From the IMG/VR virus record IMGVR_UViG_3300047201_000017, positions 1-51,795 of that record: a DNA stretch of 51,795 nucleotides; one strand, written 5' to 3'. Positions within the stretch are counted from its first letter, which is position 1. Every line of letters begins with the position of its first letter. This stretch comes from a virus. The notes under the pieces were generated by a model, which was not told where the DNA came from, ran no database searches, and saw only the letters and a list, made by a program, of their open reading frames with translations. Below, in pieces: positions 23,900-32,868 of this stretch. The translations under genes were made by a program, and so were the position numbers.

Positions 23900-25129
23900 A
23901 TGCCGGACTATATGGCAGCGTTAGGACGATCAGGGGCGTTGACTAATACTTGGAAGGACTTGCTTGGGACTTACAAGGACATCCAAACTATGAAGTTGCA
24001 ACAGCAACAGTTTGGTTTGCAGCAAGAACAACTTGGTATGGAGAAACAGGAGTCCGCTCAAAGACAAGCACTTACTGCACAAACACTAAAAATGGGTGAG
24101 TTACAATATAACCAAGCCAAACAAGCAGAAGCTGATGCACAACGTAAAAAGGAGTTGGGTCAAAGGCATTGGTCGTTGGACATGTTCAAAAACCAACCTT
24201 TCTTTAACCAGTTGTATCCGGTCGCAAAAGAAATGGGGTTGATATATTCCAATACCGAAACGGGGCAGGAATCCATAAGTGGTGAGAATTGGGACTATCT
24301 CCAGGAAACTCTTGGCAAGAATCCAACCTTAACTAAAGATGTAGTTAATGGTAGACTTGCAGAATTGGCTATGCAACGCAAAGGACTAGAACAGCAAACA
24401 GCAGATCCAAAGATTAAAGAAAAAGATGCACAACAGGTAAACGAACAATTGAAGAATATTGATTCGGAAGTAGGAAGATGGATGGAAGCGGCAAAGCAAC
24501 TTGATACACAAATTGTTACTCAAAAAGAATATGAACCACAGAAGTTTGTTGACCAAAGTGGAAATATTTTTTGGGTTCAGCCAGGTCAAGAAATACCTCA
24601 AGGAGCGAGACCTTATGAAAAAGAAACTCAAGCAACATCTGCCTATAAAGTAGGTCAGTTCATAGAAAGAGATGAAGGTGCAAATAAGGTTACATATCAA
24701 GTTACTGGATTTGACGCTAACGGAATACCAACAACTAAAAAAGTAGCTACTTCTCCTAGGTATAAGGAAACCAAACCTGGTCCAGCATATGAATCTTGGG
24801 AAAAGACTGTTGATAGAAGAATCAAACAAAAGATTCAAGAGTATGGTTTAACAGATGTTGAAGCAAATGCAATTGCTACTGGTGATATTGCTTCTGCACT
24901 TGCTAGTTTAACATCTGGAAAGAGATTAACTCCTGCTGGTGCAGCAAAGTTAAAAACAGAAATACAGAAATTAGAACAAATTCGAGAGAAGGGTTTGTCT
25001 CTAATAGAACAAGGCAAAGATCCATATTCTGTATGGACGACATTGAAACCTGAAGTTATTCCTAAAAAAGAAACTAAAGCAGAAGATTATATTAAAAAAG
25101 CTATTACAGGTGCACCTAAAACAAAATGA
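23900..25129 (+). CDS. Ejection-type internal virion protein
   Basis: 409 residues. A coiled coil near residues 30-80 (LQQQQFGLQQEQLGMEKQE) is strikingly similar to the coiled coil of the protein at 22791. The rest is helical, Lys/Gln/Glu-rich, with an all-helical C-terminus. Overlaps the next large gene by four bases (ATGA). It is probably the second member of the ejection protein set. Confidence 0.7.
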   Translation: MPDYMAALGRSGALTNTWKDLLGTYKDIQTMKLQQQQFGLQQEQLGMEKQESAQRQALTAQTLKMGELQYNQAKQAEADAQRKKELGQRHWSLDMFKNQPFFNQLYPVAKEMGLIYSNTETGQESISGENWDYLQETLGKNPTLTKDVVNGRLAELAMQRKGLEQQTADPKIKEKDAQQVNEQLKNIDSEVGRWMEAAKQLDTQIVTQKEYEPQKFVDQSGNIFWVQPGQEIPQGARPYEKETQATSAYKVGQFIERDEGANKVTYQVTGFDANGIPTTKKVATSPRYKETKPGPAYESWEKTVDRRIKQKIQEYGLTDVEANAIATGDIASALASLTSGKRLTPAGAAKLKTEIQKLEQIREKGLSLIEQGKDPYSVWTTLKPEVIPKKETKAEDYIKKAITGAPKTK

Positions 25130-28100
25130 ATGAATTACCAGCCTGGGATGAGATAACTATTAGTCCATCTTTTACTAAGTTAGATCAAAAACAGAAAAGG
25201 TCTGTGTACCAGAACTATCTTAAAGATCTTGGGCAATTAAATGTTTGGAAGGGTTTGGCTCCAAATCAGAAGGTTCAAGTTGCTAGACAGATGGAAATTG
25301 ATTCTGGTTTATATAAAGAAGAACCTAGACCATCTATTATAGAGCCGATAAAAGAAACTGCAAAGGAAGTTTGGCAACGTACTAAGGCTGCACCAGAAGT
25401 AGCCTTGACATTAGCAACTGGGCTGTTAGCATATCCTATAAGTGCTGTTGGAGAACTTGGTGCGCTTGCTGTTACTACTCCTGAGACAGCAAAACAGTAT
25501 GGGGAGTATTTAACTGAGCATTATACTTGGCAACCAAGAGGTAAAGAAGCACAAGAAGCAGTACAGACAGCAGGTCCGATTATTAGTGCTCCATTTATTC
25601 CTGCTGAGAAAGTAGGAGAAACTGTTGAGAAGAAGTATGGAACCTATTGGGGAATTATAGCTAAAAGAGGAACGGAAGCATTAACAATGGCATTAATGTC
25701 TTATGTTGGTACTGCTATTAAAACATTAAAGTCAGTAACGGAAGCAAACAAGTTTAAATCTGAATTGAAAAGTGTTATTGACCAAAAACCTACACCAGAA
25801 GCAAAGATTGAGACCGTAAGAACGATTGTAGAGAAAGTAAATAAGGAGAAAGTTAAATCTCCGATGAAAGTTATTGCAGAAGAAAAAGTAGTTAAACCAA
25901 CGCCAAAGGTTGAGTCTATTGCAAAAGAAATCCCCAAACCTCCCATGGAACCTGGGAAGTTAGAAGGAACTATAGTATATCGTGGTGGGGAAACTACATT
26001 AGATTATTTAAAAGGAACTAAAGAAGGAATTTCCGTATCAACAAAAAAGGAAATTGCAGAAATCTTTATGTCTCCCGAAGGTGGTATTGTTAGTGAGGCA
26101 CTTTTACCAAAAGGTGCAAAAATATTAAAAGAATCAGAGATACCAAAGAATATGCAGAATGCCTACATAAATGAAGCTCAAAAATTGGCTAGTATGGGCA
26201 TGGATTTATCTATAAGTGATGTTGCCTTTGAAAATTTAAGAAAATCAGTTTTATCTAAACAGCGAACAATTGTAAATTATGCTCGTAGCAAAGGATACGA
26301 TGCGGTAGATTTTCCTTTTGAAAATGAAATCAGAATTATTAAACCTGGGGTGTTGAAAGAAGTCCCCAAACCCCCCGTGCAACCTGGCAAGGTAGTCCCC
26401 AAAGAACCCTGGGAGATGACAAGGGAAGAATTTAATAAAAGTTTACCTGTAGAAAAAGAAAATTTATATGTTTATTTTTCAAATCACCTTCCTTCTCGCA
26501 ATTTACGTTCTGATAAACCTGTAACAGGTGGAAAAGAACCTGGATTAAGTGTTTTTGATGTGAGTGAAAATGTTGAGGGAGAATTTCGTATTGGAGGAGG
26601 ATATGCAGAGGAATATTTACCTGCTTTTATAAAGAATAGAAAAGCATGGTTAGTAAAAGGGGATTTCGCTGGCATAGGAAGCGATGGAGAAACAACATTA
26701 AAAAATACAAAGATTATTGCTCAAATACATCCCATTGAAGGAGAAAGAGATTGGTTTCGATTAGGAGAACACAAAGATGTTATAGAACAAGCCATCTCCG
26801 AAGGCAAATCTGTTCCTCCTGAAGTGTTAAAGGATTATCCTGATTTAATTCCCAACTCTCCCCTAGAACCTGGCAAGATTGGGGAACTTGGAAAAATTGA
26901 TGAAGTAATTGCCAAGAATAAGGATGAAGTTGTTCAGTCAAGAATCCAAGAATCACAAAAAGGACAATTAACAATTGGTCGTAAACCAAAAGAACCTTCT
27001 ATTAAAACTGGTGTATTGGAAGTAGATGCAGTTTTGAATACTACTAAAGGTTCTTTTATAGCGAATCAAAAAGACAAAATACTTAATTCGGTTAATAAGT
27101 TTAATAAGACTACACAGTTTGAATATGTAATAAAAGATTTTCCTGGATTGGTGGATGACTTCAGGTTATTCCAAACAGAAAGAAGGGCATCTATTGGCAA
27201 GGCATTTGATGCCCTAGATGGTGTGTTGGGTAAACTAAAAACAAGGAATGAGTACAAAGTATTTAATCAAGCGGTAGTATTGGAAGATTTTGCAGAACGA
27301 TCATCAAAAGGCCTTACTGTTCCTGGTAATCTTACATTAGATCAAATTAATATTGCTAAATCTGGAATAGCTAAACAGATAACACCAGAAATCCAAAATG
27401 CAGTAAATAAACATTTAGAACTTGTAGGTGCTATGAGAGATGATCTTGTATCGCATGGCAAGATTGGTGAAGATCAAGGATTCACAAATTATTATCCTCA
27501 TGTTGTACTTGATTATTTATGGAATAAAGAAGCCCAAATAGTAACTCCCAAAAAAGGTAAAGTTCCCTATCGTGGATATACAAAAGAAGCGTATGGTAGT
27601 GCTAGAGAAATACAGACAGACTATCTTGATGCTATGACTAAAAGACTATCACAGTATTTCTATGATAATGCTAAAGAGGACTTTATACGAAATACTGTTG
27701 CTAAATATGACCAGACTGAGAAGTTATTTAGTCAAATAAAGACTAAGTATAAATTTTCTGAAGACAGAAAACTAATGCCAGGAGAAGTTTTTGAAATAAA
27801 TAATAAACGATACAAGACCTTTCAGCCAGAAACCGGAAACTATGTATATCCAGCAACTACGATTACTGAAAAAGCAATTGGAAAAGTAGTTAGTGGACAA
27901 GTAGATATTGAAGATATTAAACTTGGTGAAGCACTAGCAATTGGTAGAAAAAAACCTATTTACCTTCTTGATGAAGCAATAGCCAATCGTTTAGAAAAGT
28001 TCAGTTCTTCTCCAAGTGAATTAGAGATTCTAAGAACTTTAAATAAACTTACTAGCAAATGGAAAGGACTAACAATTGATTTTGGAGGTACAGCATGGAA

Positions 28101-29466
28101 TCTTATTAACCTTAGTGGTGACTTTATCAACTTGTATCGAGTTGATCCTGCAGCCTTTTCCAAACTTCCAAAAGCACTTATTGAGTTGTCTAAACAGAAA
28201 TGGTTTGGTGGATCTGATCTTATAAGGTTAGCTGATAAGTTAGATGTTACTACTTCTGGATATATTAAGTCTGATGCTCCACTAAGCCAACAGGAGTTTT
28301 TAAGATTTTCTAGCGATCTTCAACAGTTGTATGGTGGTACGATAGGTAAAACAAGAGAGTTCTGGCGTGACGTCCTTGATCTTCGTGAATCTACTCCTAG
28401 AGTAGCGGCGTTCTTCCAAAATTTAGAAAGAATTCAAAAGGGTGAAACATTAAAGACAATAGACTTTCCTCCAGAAGTAATAAAGGCATTATCCAAAGAA
28501 AGACTTTCTGCTAAGTCAGCTAGAGAGTTTACTGTTGACTATGGTAAATTTACACCAGAAGAAAACTCTATGATGCGTGGATTATTATTTCCATTTTATT
28601 CATGGACTCGTCAGAATGTACCAAACTGGGCAAAATATGCTATTAAACATCCACTTGGTCTCGCCATAAAGTTTGGTATTTTTTACGAAGCAATTGAGGT
28701 TTGGAATAACTCAATGTATTCAGATATAGAGAAAAATCTTACCAAGTATCAAAGAAATACTACTCATATTATTACTGGATACAAGGATAAAGATGGTAAA
28801 GATATTATATTAAGTATTAAGGGAGATCCACTTAAAGATGCTATGGAAGTAGTTGGATTGGGAGGAACGATTTCTAGACTATCCGACTTGATAACACAAA
28901 GAATTAATTTATCAACTGCTACCAAAGATCAATTAACAGATATTGTTATGTCATTGCCTACTAGAACTGGTCAACTATTAACTCCGTTTATTAAAGCACC
29001 CATTGAAGCAGTGGGTGATGTAAGTATGCTTACAGGTACTCCGCTTTATCCAGAAGAGTTTAGAGGTACAACCGAGGCAACTAAAGAAGGTATAAAAAAC
29101 ATTATTGAATCTCTAATACGTCCACTTAGAGAATATGAAACAATTACCGATACATTAAAAAGGGGAGAATTTGATCCATTAACATTTAGGTATCTTGGTG
29201 GTTTGCCATTAACTAAAGTTGATTTAGAGGGAAACAAATTTAAAAAACTTGAATCTGATTATTATAGTCTATTGAATAAATTAATTAATCAAGGAATGAT
29301 CGAACTAGAAGAATTAGACTTTTATAAAAAACTTCCAAAAATAGAACAGAATAGGTGGAAAGGGTATACTATTAACAAAATTAAAACTAATTTTATGTCT
29401 AAATATCCACCTCCTGCATCCAGAAAGGAAAAGATGGTTAAAGGATTGATTGAATCGATAAAATAG
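25126..29466 (+). CDS. Large ejection protein with ADP-ribosyltransferase-like domain (polyvalent)
   Basis: 1446 residues. Residues about 280-410 fit the ADP-ribosyltransferase pattern of polyvalent phage proteins: YRGG (R286), an SVST strand (S303-T306), and a late Glu in FENEIRII (E399/E401). A second globular domain spans about 440-570. The three blocks are separated by Pro-rich linkers of the type PP.PGK (270-278, 414-422, 576-584). The C-terminal 850 residues resemble large internal virion proteins (LLFPFYSWTRQNVPNW). It is probably injected with the DNA and may modify host proteins early. Confidence 0.8.
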   Translation: MNELPAWDEITISPSFTKLDQKQKRSVYQNYLKDLGQLNVWKGLAPNQKVQVARQMEIDSGLYKEEPRPSIIEPIKETAKEVWQRTKAAPEVALTLATGLLAYPISAVGELGALAVTTPETAKQYGEYLTEHYTWQPRGKEAQEAVQTAGPIISAPFIPAEKVGETVEKKYGTYWGIIAKRGTEALTMALMSYVGTAIKTLKSVTEANKFKSELKSVIDQKPTPEAKIETVRTIVEKVNKEKVKSPMKVIAEEKVVKPTPKVESIAKEIPKPPMEPGKLEGTIVYRGGETTLDYLKGTKEGISVSTKKEIAEIFMSPEGGIVSEALLPKGAKILKESEIPKNMQNAYINEAQKLASMGMDLSISDVAFENLRKSVLSKQRTIVNYARSKGYDAVDFPFENEIRIIKPGVLKEVPKPPVQPGKVVPKEPWEMTREEFNKSLPVEKENLYVYFSNHLPSRNLRSDKPVTGGKEPGLSVFDVSENVEGEFRIGGGYAEEYLPAFIKNRKAWLVKGDFAGIGSDGETTLKNTKIIAQIHPIEGERDWFRLGEHKDVIEQAISEGKSVPPEVLKDYPDLIPNSPLEPGKIGELGKIDEVIAKNKDEVVQSRIQESQKGQLTIGRKPKEPSIKTGVLEVDAVLNTTKGSFIANQKDKILNSVNKFNKTTQFEYVIKDFPGLVDDFRLFQTERRASIGKAFDALDGVLGKLKTRNEYKVFNQAVVLEDFAERSSKGLTVPGNLTLDQINIAKSGIAKQITPEIQNAVNKHLELVGAMRDDLVSHGKIGEDQGFTNYYPHVVLDYLWNKEAQIVTPKKGKVPYRGYTKEAYGSAREIQTDYLDAMTKRLSQYFYDNAKEDFIRNTVAKYDQTEKLFSQIKTKYKFSEDRKLMPGEVFEINNKRYKTFQPETGNYVYPATTITEKAIGKVVSGQVDIEDIKLGEALAIGRKKPIYLLDEAIANRLEKFSSSPSELEILRTLNKLTSKWKGLTIDFGGTAWNLINLSGDFINLYRVDPAAFSKLPKALIELSKQKWFGGSDLIRLADKLDVTTSGYIKSDAPLSQQEFLRFSSDLQQLYGGTIGKTREFWRDVLDLRESTPRVAAFFQNLERIQKGETLKTIDFPPEVIKALSKERLSAKSAREFTVDYGKFTPEENSMMRGLLFPFYSWTRQNVPNWAKYAIKHPLGLAIKFGIFYEAIEVWNNSMYSDIEKNLTKYQRNTTHIITGYKDKDGKDIILSIKGDPLKDAMEVVGLGGTISRLSDLITQRINLSTATKDQLTDIVMSLPTRTGQLLTPFIKAPIEAVGDVSMLTGTPLYPEEFRGTTEATKEGIKNIIESLIRPLREYETITDTLKRGEFDPLTFRYLGGLPLTKVDLEGNKFKKLESDYYSLLNKLINQGMIELEELDFYKKLPKIEQNRWKGYTINKIKTNFMSKYPPPASRKEKMVKGLIESIK

Positions 29467-29474
29467 GAGTCATT

Positions 29475-29726
29475 ATGGGACCGACATGGAAAGTAATAGC
29501 AATCGCATCATTTGGTGCTTTAGTAGGAATTATTGTATGGGTATTTACTTCATTTAGTGCAGACCTTAGAAGTTTGGATATTAAGAAGGTTGATCGGGTA
29601 GAGTATTATCAAGACATAGAAGACATTAAAAGCAGGTTGGATGTACTGTTAGCATTGCATTTAAAGAATAATACGACACCCACAACACCTAAGAAAACTC
29701 CAGACGATCTTTCATATTATAAATAA
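29475..29726 (+). CDS. Single-span membrane protein with coiled coil
   Basis: 83 residues with AGGAGTC upstream. Residues 5-28 are a membrane span (VIAIASFGALVGIIVWVFTSF), followed by a short coiled coil and a Thr/Pro/Lys-rich tail. Positioned directly before the endolysin, it may be a holin or i-spanin-like lysis protein. Confidence 0.65.
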   Translation: MGPTWKVIAIASFGALVGIIVWVFTSFSADLRSLDIKKVDRVEYYQDIEDIKSRLDVLLALHLKNNTTPTTPKKTPDDLSYYK

Positions 29727-29732
29727 AGTTGG

Positions 29733-30080
29733 GTGAAAGATAGGATTGAATTTCTAATGAGTAAACGAACAGATTTCAGTATAGCATTAGCAAGATTGAT
29801 AATTCATGCCGATGAACTTGGTTACTTATCTATGATTGATTATGTTAAGAGATCAACAGAAGAACAACAGAGATTGTTTAAACTGAAACTGTCTAAATGC
29901 GATGGCATAAAGAATCGGAGTTACCATCAAAATGCCCAAGCGGGAGATGTTTATTTTTCTAAGAAGGATACTCCAGGAGTAATTAACTACAATATTTGTG
30001 CAGAGATGCACGAATACTGGATATCGCTTGGCGGTGAACCAATGATAGACTGGGACAAGTCTCATTTTGAATTAAGATAA
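29733..30080 (+). CDS. M15-type peptidoglycan endolysin
   Basis: 115 residues from a GTG at 29733; an ATG at 29757 is also possible, since neither site has a strong ribosome site. The fold pattern is that of small M15 (VanY/L-alanyl-D-glutamate) peptidases: LARLIIHADELGYLSM, RSTEEQQRLF, then the zinc ligands in SYHQNAQAGDVYF (His, Asp) and the final DKSHFE (His). No signal peptide, so it would need a holin or pinholin for export. It should cut peptidoglycan cross-peptides at the end of infection. Confidence 0.85.
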   Translation: MKDRIEFLMSKRTDFSIALARLIIHADELGYLSMIDYVKRSTEEQQRLFKLKLSKCDGIKNRSYHQNAQAGDVYFSKKDTPGVINYNICAEMHEYWISLGGEPMIDWDKSHFELR

Positions 30081-30112
30081 TACATCGGAATGTCCCATTT
30101 TAAGGTAGATGA

Positions 30113-30141
30113 ATTATATCTCAACATTTGGGATTTGTCAA
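30113..30141 (-). promoter_or_regulatory. Perfect consensus sigma70 promoter, leftward
   Basis: On the minus strand, TTGACA (30136-30141), a 17-base spacer and TATAAT (30113-30118) match the consensus exactly. Transcription would start near 30106 and run antisense through the endolysin gene. No minus-strand gene follows in that direction, so it may make an antisense or regulatory RNA. Confidence 0.75.
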
Positions 30142-30144
30142 ATT

Positions 30145-30729
30145 TTATGATTCTATTCCGTTCCCCCATTGATTCCATCCCTCTCTTTTGTGGCGTGCGA
30201 AAACTTCAAGATAAGGACCTGGGCTACATGCTTCAATAATTGGATAGAGTTCGTCAGGTTTATGCGAATGTTCTCTTTTGCGTGATGATATGATGTTGAC
30301 CTGCCTTCTTCCGGGTTGGAAAGTTCTAAGGTGACCCCTGACTCCAAATAAGACAACCTCTGTTACGTTACGGAAATAAAATCCTACACCTCTTCCGTCA
30401 GGCCCTCCATCCTTACGGATTTTATACCAGATAATATTTGTCTTGTAAGTGAATCCCCATCGCTTCATTACCTCCAAACCTTCCAGGATGAGAGCATTAG
30501 GAATCCAAAGGTAAAGATGGCTTTGGGGTAATACAAGCTGTGCAATAGGAAGTTCATTAATCTCCTGGAAAGTCATGGTAGGGTATCTTGATAGTCTTTT
30601 ATGTTCTGGTGCCATTTTCCCAGTCCGGTTGGCAAAACGCCATGGCGGATCGGCAAGGATAGTTCCGAATTTTCCAAAACCTTGAGACAACAAATCTTCT
30701 GTTGCGGATTTTTCAGGATTCTTCGTCAT
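30145..30729 (-). CDS. MT-A70 family DNA adenine methyltransferase
   Basis: 194 residues from the ATG at 30729; the frame is open to a TTG at 30855, but that stretch overlaps another gene on the same strand. Motifs typical of MT-A70: FGTILADPPWRF (DPPW catalytic motif), LPQSHLYLWIPNA, and the SAM-region element LEVFARHKREGWNQWGN at the end. It probably methylates adenine in the phage DNA. It is the last gene of the early operon; the start overlaps the preceding gene by 17 bases, suggesting translational coupling. Confidence 0.85.
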   Translation of the reverse strand: MTKNPEKSATEDLLSQGFGKFGTILADPPWRFANRTGKMAPEHKRLSRYPTMTFQEINELPIAQLVLPQSHLYLWIPNALILEGLEVMKRWGFTYKTNIIWYKIRKDGGPDGRGVGFYFRNVTEVVLFGVRGHLRTFQPGRRQVNIISSRKREHSHKPDELYPIIEACSPGPYLEVFARHKREGWNQWGNGIES

Positions 30730-30892
30730 ATAATGCTTTTGAGATTCCAAACACAAGGATTGGGCATCCTCCGCCTCCACCGCCTTCAATACGGGGCAAA
30801 AGTTTTCCCATCCATGTTGTTGACATTCCGAATTTGTCCCATATTTCTTTTCCAAGGTTTTTAAACACTGGAATTAAGTCATCGGAATACAT
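30713..30892 (-). CDS. Small hypothetical protein with poly-Gly stretch
   Basis: 59 residues, sequence MYSDDLIPVFKNLGKEI... then RIEGGGGGGCPIL. It lies in a different frame from the methyltransferase and overlaps its start. The protein-like codon pattern and clean ATG support it, but the ribosome site (GGAT) is weak. Function unknown. Confidence 0.55.
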   Translation of the reverse strand: MYSDDLIPVFKNLGKEIWDKFGMSTTWMGKLLPRIEGGGGGGCPILVFGISKALYDEES

Positions 30893-30944
30893 TTATCCAT
30901 GTTGATATTGACGATTCACTTCCCCAAGATGTGTGTTGGTATTA

Positions 30945-31118
30945 TTAACAATATCCAATTGTTTTATAAAATTTATTAACCTCTTCAACTATTTCTCTTC
31001 TTACTTTTTTACATCTTTTGCATAGATATGTATGTATATACCTTTTATTAGATAACTCAAAAGCTGAGTCTTTAACAAACCGATAATCATGTCCTATTAA
31101 CTTACATAATATTTTCAT
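30945..31118 (-). CDS. Small DUF1660-like zinc-binding protein
   Basis: 57 residues from the ATG at 31118, which has GAGGTATAGAG upstream. The start CKLIGHDYRF and a later CKRCKK are the two halves of the DUF1660-type zinc site found in many small phage proteins. The function is unknown, possibly a nucleic-acid or protein adaptor. Confidence 0.7.
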   Translation of the reverse strand: MKILCKLIGHDYRFVKDSAFELSNKRYIHTYLCKRCKKVRREIVEEVNKFYKTIGYC

Positions 31119-31440
31119 AATCTCTATACCTCTTTTCAAAATACTTTTCACGTTCTCTTGTCTTTTGCCTATTGATACTGCATTCCTCTGAGCATGTCAC
31201 CTGGTTGTGACTGTTGCCAAACTCAAAGAATTTACCACATACAACACAGTTTATCCCACGATAATACTGCTTTTGTGGTCTAATACTTATGTCGATATTG
31301 TATGACGGCGTTCCAATAGGCTTGTAGTCCCATAAGGAATATCCACATATAGGACAGTAGTTTCTTCCTACCATAAATCCATAATTGTATACTGGTAAAT
31401 CAGTGAATGTTATTTGACTATTACATTTTGGGCATGGCAT
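31102..31440 (-). CDS. Multi-zinc-ribbon protein
   Basis: 112 residues when started at 31440 (AAGGAGAATAAT upstream), rather than at an upstream ATG. Four Cys pairs are visible: CPKC (near residue 3), CPIC (about 29), CVVC (about 66) and CSEEC (about 85). These form two zinc ribbons separated by a linker. The C-terminus is highly charged. Probably a nucleic-acid-binding or adaptor protein. Confidence 0.7.
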   Translation of the reverse strand: MPCPKCNSQITFTDLPVYNYGFMVGRNYCPICGYSLWDYKPIGTPSYNIDISIRPQKQYYRGINCVVCGKFFEFGNSHNQVTCSEECSINRQKTREREKYFEKRYRDYENIM

Positions 31441-31450
31441 ATTATTCTCC

Positions 31451-31645
31451 TTATTCCCAAGTAAATGTGATTCTATGTTCGTCTTCATTAACTATTACTT
31501 TCTTAGTAATCCATCGTTCTCCATTCCAATATTTGACTTTTTCTTTGGATACAACGTACCAATACAAATTATCCATTGGCCTGTCGCCCATGACTTTTTT
31601 CCATCTTTTGTTAATTAGGAATTGTTTTATCCAATTACTTAACAT
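31451..31645 (-). CDS. Small hypothetical protein
   Basis: 64 residues, Trp/Tyr/Lys-rich (KVKYWNGERWITKKV). The ATG is preceded by GGAGAAG at 11 bases and overlaps the end of the preceding gene. No family recognised. Confidence 0.6.
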   Translation of the reverse strand: MLSNWIKQFLINKRWKKVMGDRPMDNLYWYVVSKEKVKYWNGERWITKKVIVNEDEHRITFTWE

Positions 31646-32024
31646 TTAGGTTATCTTCTCCTTGTTTAAGAAATTCATAAACAGCATTGGCAAAACGGTC
31701 TGGATTAATAAATTCTGTTTCAATATTGCATTCATATCCAGTATAAAAATGCCCAACAACATCTAAAAAATCATTCAACCACTTCTGTCTAATTACAAAT
31801 TCCCAAAGTTCCCCAAACCTTTGCCAAGTGGAGAAATCAATAAATTCTTTGTTTGATATTTGGAATTCAGCCGTATTCTTTGGTGTAACTACCCAATATC
31901 CATCTAGAAATTTATTACATTTAAAACACCTTATTGAAGTATGTTTATCTTCCTTATCTACTCCATGCCAACACTTTTCCATTGCTTCGGTTAGAAATTT
32001 GTCTCTTACATTTTTATCTACCAT
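31635..32024 (-). CDS. Hypothetical early protein with Cys pair
   Basis: 129 residues with AAGGAGTGAT upstream. The N-terminus contains CWHG...IRCFKCNKFL, a partial zinc site (one CxxC). The C-terminal half is mixed with aromatic residues and a KQGEDN end. Similar small proteins occur in early regions of other phages. Function unknown. Confidence 0.6.
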   Translation of the reverse strand: MVDKNVRDKFLTEAMEKCWHGVDKEDKHTSIRCFKCNKFLDGYWVVTPKNTAEFQISNKEFIDFSTWQRFGELWEFVIRQKWLNDFLDVVGHFYTGYECNIETEFINPDRFANAVYEFLKQGEDNLNVK

Positions 32025-32036
32025 TTATATCACTCC

Positions 32037-32399
32037 TTAATTGTAGTAAAATCCATCGTAGGCATCACCATTACATTCGTCAATTATTTCATGGGGTATA
32101 TTTTTTAATGCTTCCAATAGATCTTTTCCTGTATCTGTAATCCAAGGACAGCGAATAGATGTTCCATGTTCACAAAGATTAGCATTCTCTAACAATTGAA
32201 TTAATAGATAATATACACCAACATTACCATTAAATAATGTATCGTATCTATTTCGTATTTCCATATTATTTAACCATTCTAGTAATTCACGAATAACTCC
32301 AATTTCTAAATCATGTTCTGAACAACCACAAGAATGAAATTCATTGAAAAGAAATGCCTTTATATTAATTGGTTTTTTAAAATCAATATTATCTACCAT
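32037..32399 (-). CDS. Hypothetical early protein
   Basis: 120 residues. Start at 32399 is preferred to 32405 because AAGGAG then lies at normal spacing. Contains CGCSEHDLEIG and CEHGTSIRCPW segments that might bind metal. The C-terminus is acidic (DECNGDAYDGF). No family recognised. Confidence 0.6.
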   Translation of the reverse strand: MVDNIDFKKPINIKAFLFNEFHSCGCSEHDLEIGVIRELLEWLNNMEIRNRYDTLFNGNVGVYYLLIQLLENANLCEHGTSIRCPWITDTGKDLLEALKNIPHEIIDECNGDAYDGFYYN

Positions 32400-32664
32400 T
32401 TGCATGTCTCCTTTTTTTAAGTTCTTGTTGTAATTTCTTAGGACTATATTTTACCCCCCATAAATTCTTAGTTACCCAAAATACAAATTCTTGAACATCA
32501 TCCAAATCTTTACCAGTTGCTTTGTCAACTAGGAGATTAATAGGAGAAGTAGGAATTAAGAATTGTCTTTTGGTTTCTTTATTAAATTGTGTAACTACTT
32601 CCTTATTTCTTGAAGCCCAATTAATAAAATCTCTCCATGCTATTTCCATATTAATATCTACCAT
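32389..32664 (-). CDS. Hypothetical early protein
   Basis: 91 residues, AAGGAGGTAGATGA upstream. Mixed helical protein with a Lys/Arg-rich end (KKLQQELKKRR). Overlaps the next gene by 11 bases. Function unknown. Confidence 0.6.
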   Translation of the reverse strand: MVDINMEIAWRDFINWASRNKEVVTQFNKETKRQFLIPTSPINLLVDKATGKDLDDVQEFVFWVTKNLWGVKYSPKKLQQELKKRRHANGR

Positions 32665-32679
32665 TCATCTACCTCCTTC

Positions 32680-32859
32680 TTATTCCCAAATTCCAGCATC
32701 TTTAAAATTACCATTATCATCAAAATTAAACTTAACACAAAAACCAGAATAACCATCAACTTTAGTAAAACCTACTTCCAAATTTATTTGTTGTTTGTTT
32801 TCGCTAAATCCTAAACCAAATTCCATAAAAAGATTTTCTAATTTCTCTTTATCCGTCAT
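32680..32859 (-). CDS. Small hypothetical early protein
   Basis: 59 residues with purine-rich AAGAAGGAAAA just upstream. Contains FGLGFSENKQQINLEVG and a Phe/Asn/Asp-rich C-terminus. It fills the gap between two other early genes. Function unknown. Confidence 0.6.
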   Translation of the reverse strand: MTDKEKLENLFMEFGLGFSENKQQINLEVGFTKVDGYSGFCVKFNFDDNGNFKDAGIWE

Positions 32860-32868
32860 TTTTCCTTC

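Noticed and set aside
30730-30855. TTG-started extension of the MT-A70 methyltransferase
   Set aside because: The methyltransferase core begins after this part, no ribosome site precedes the TTG, and another frame with an ATG fits the same bases better.
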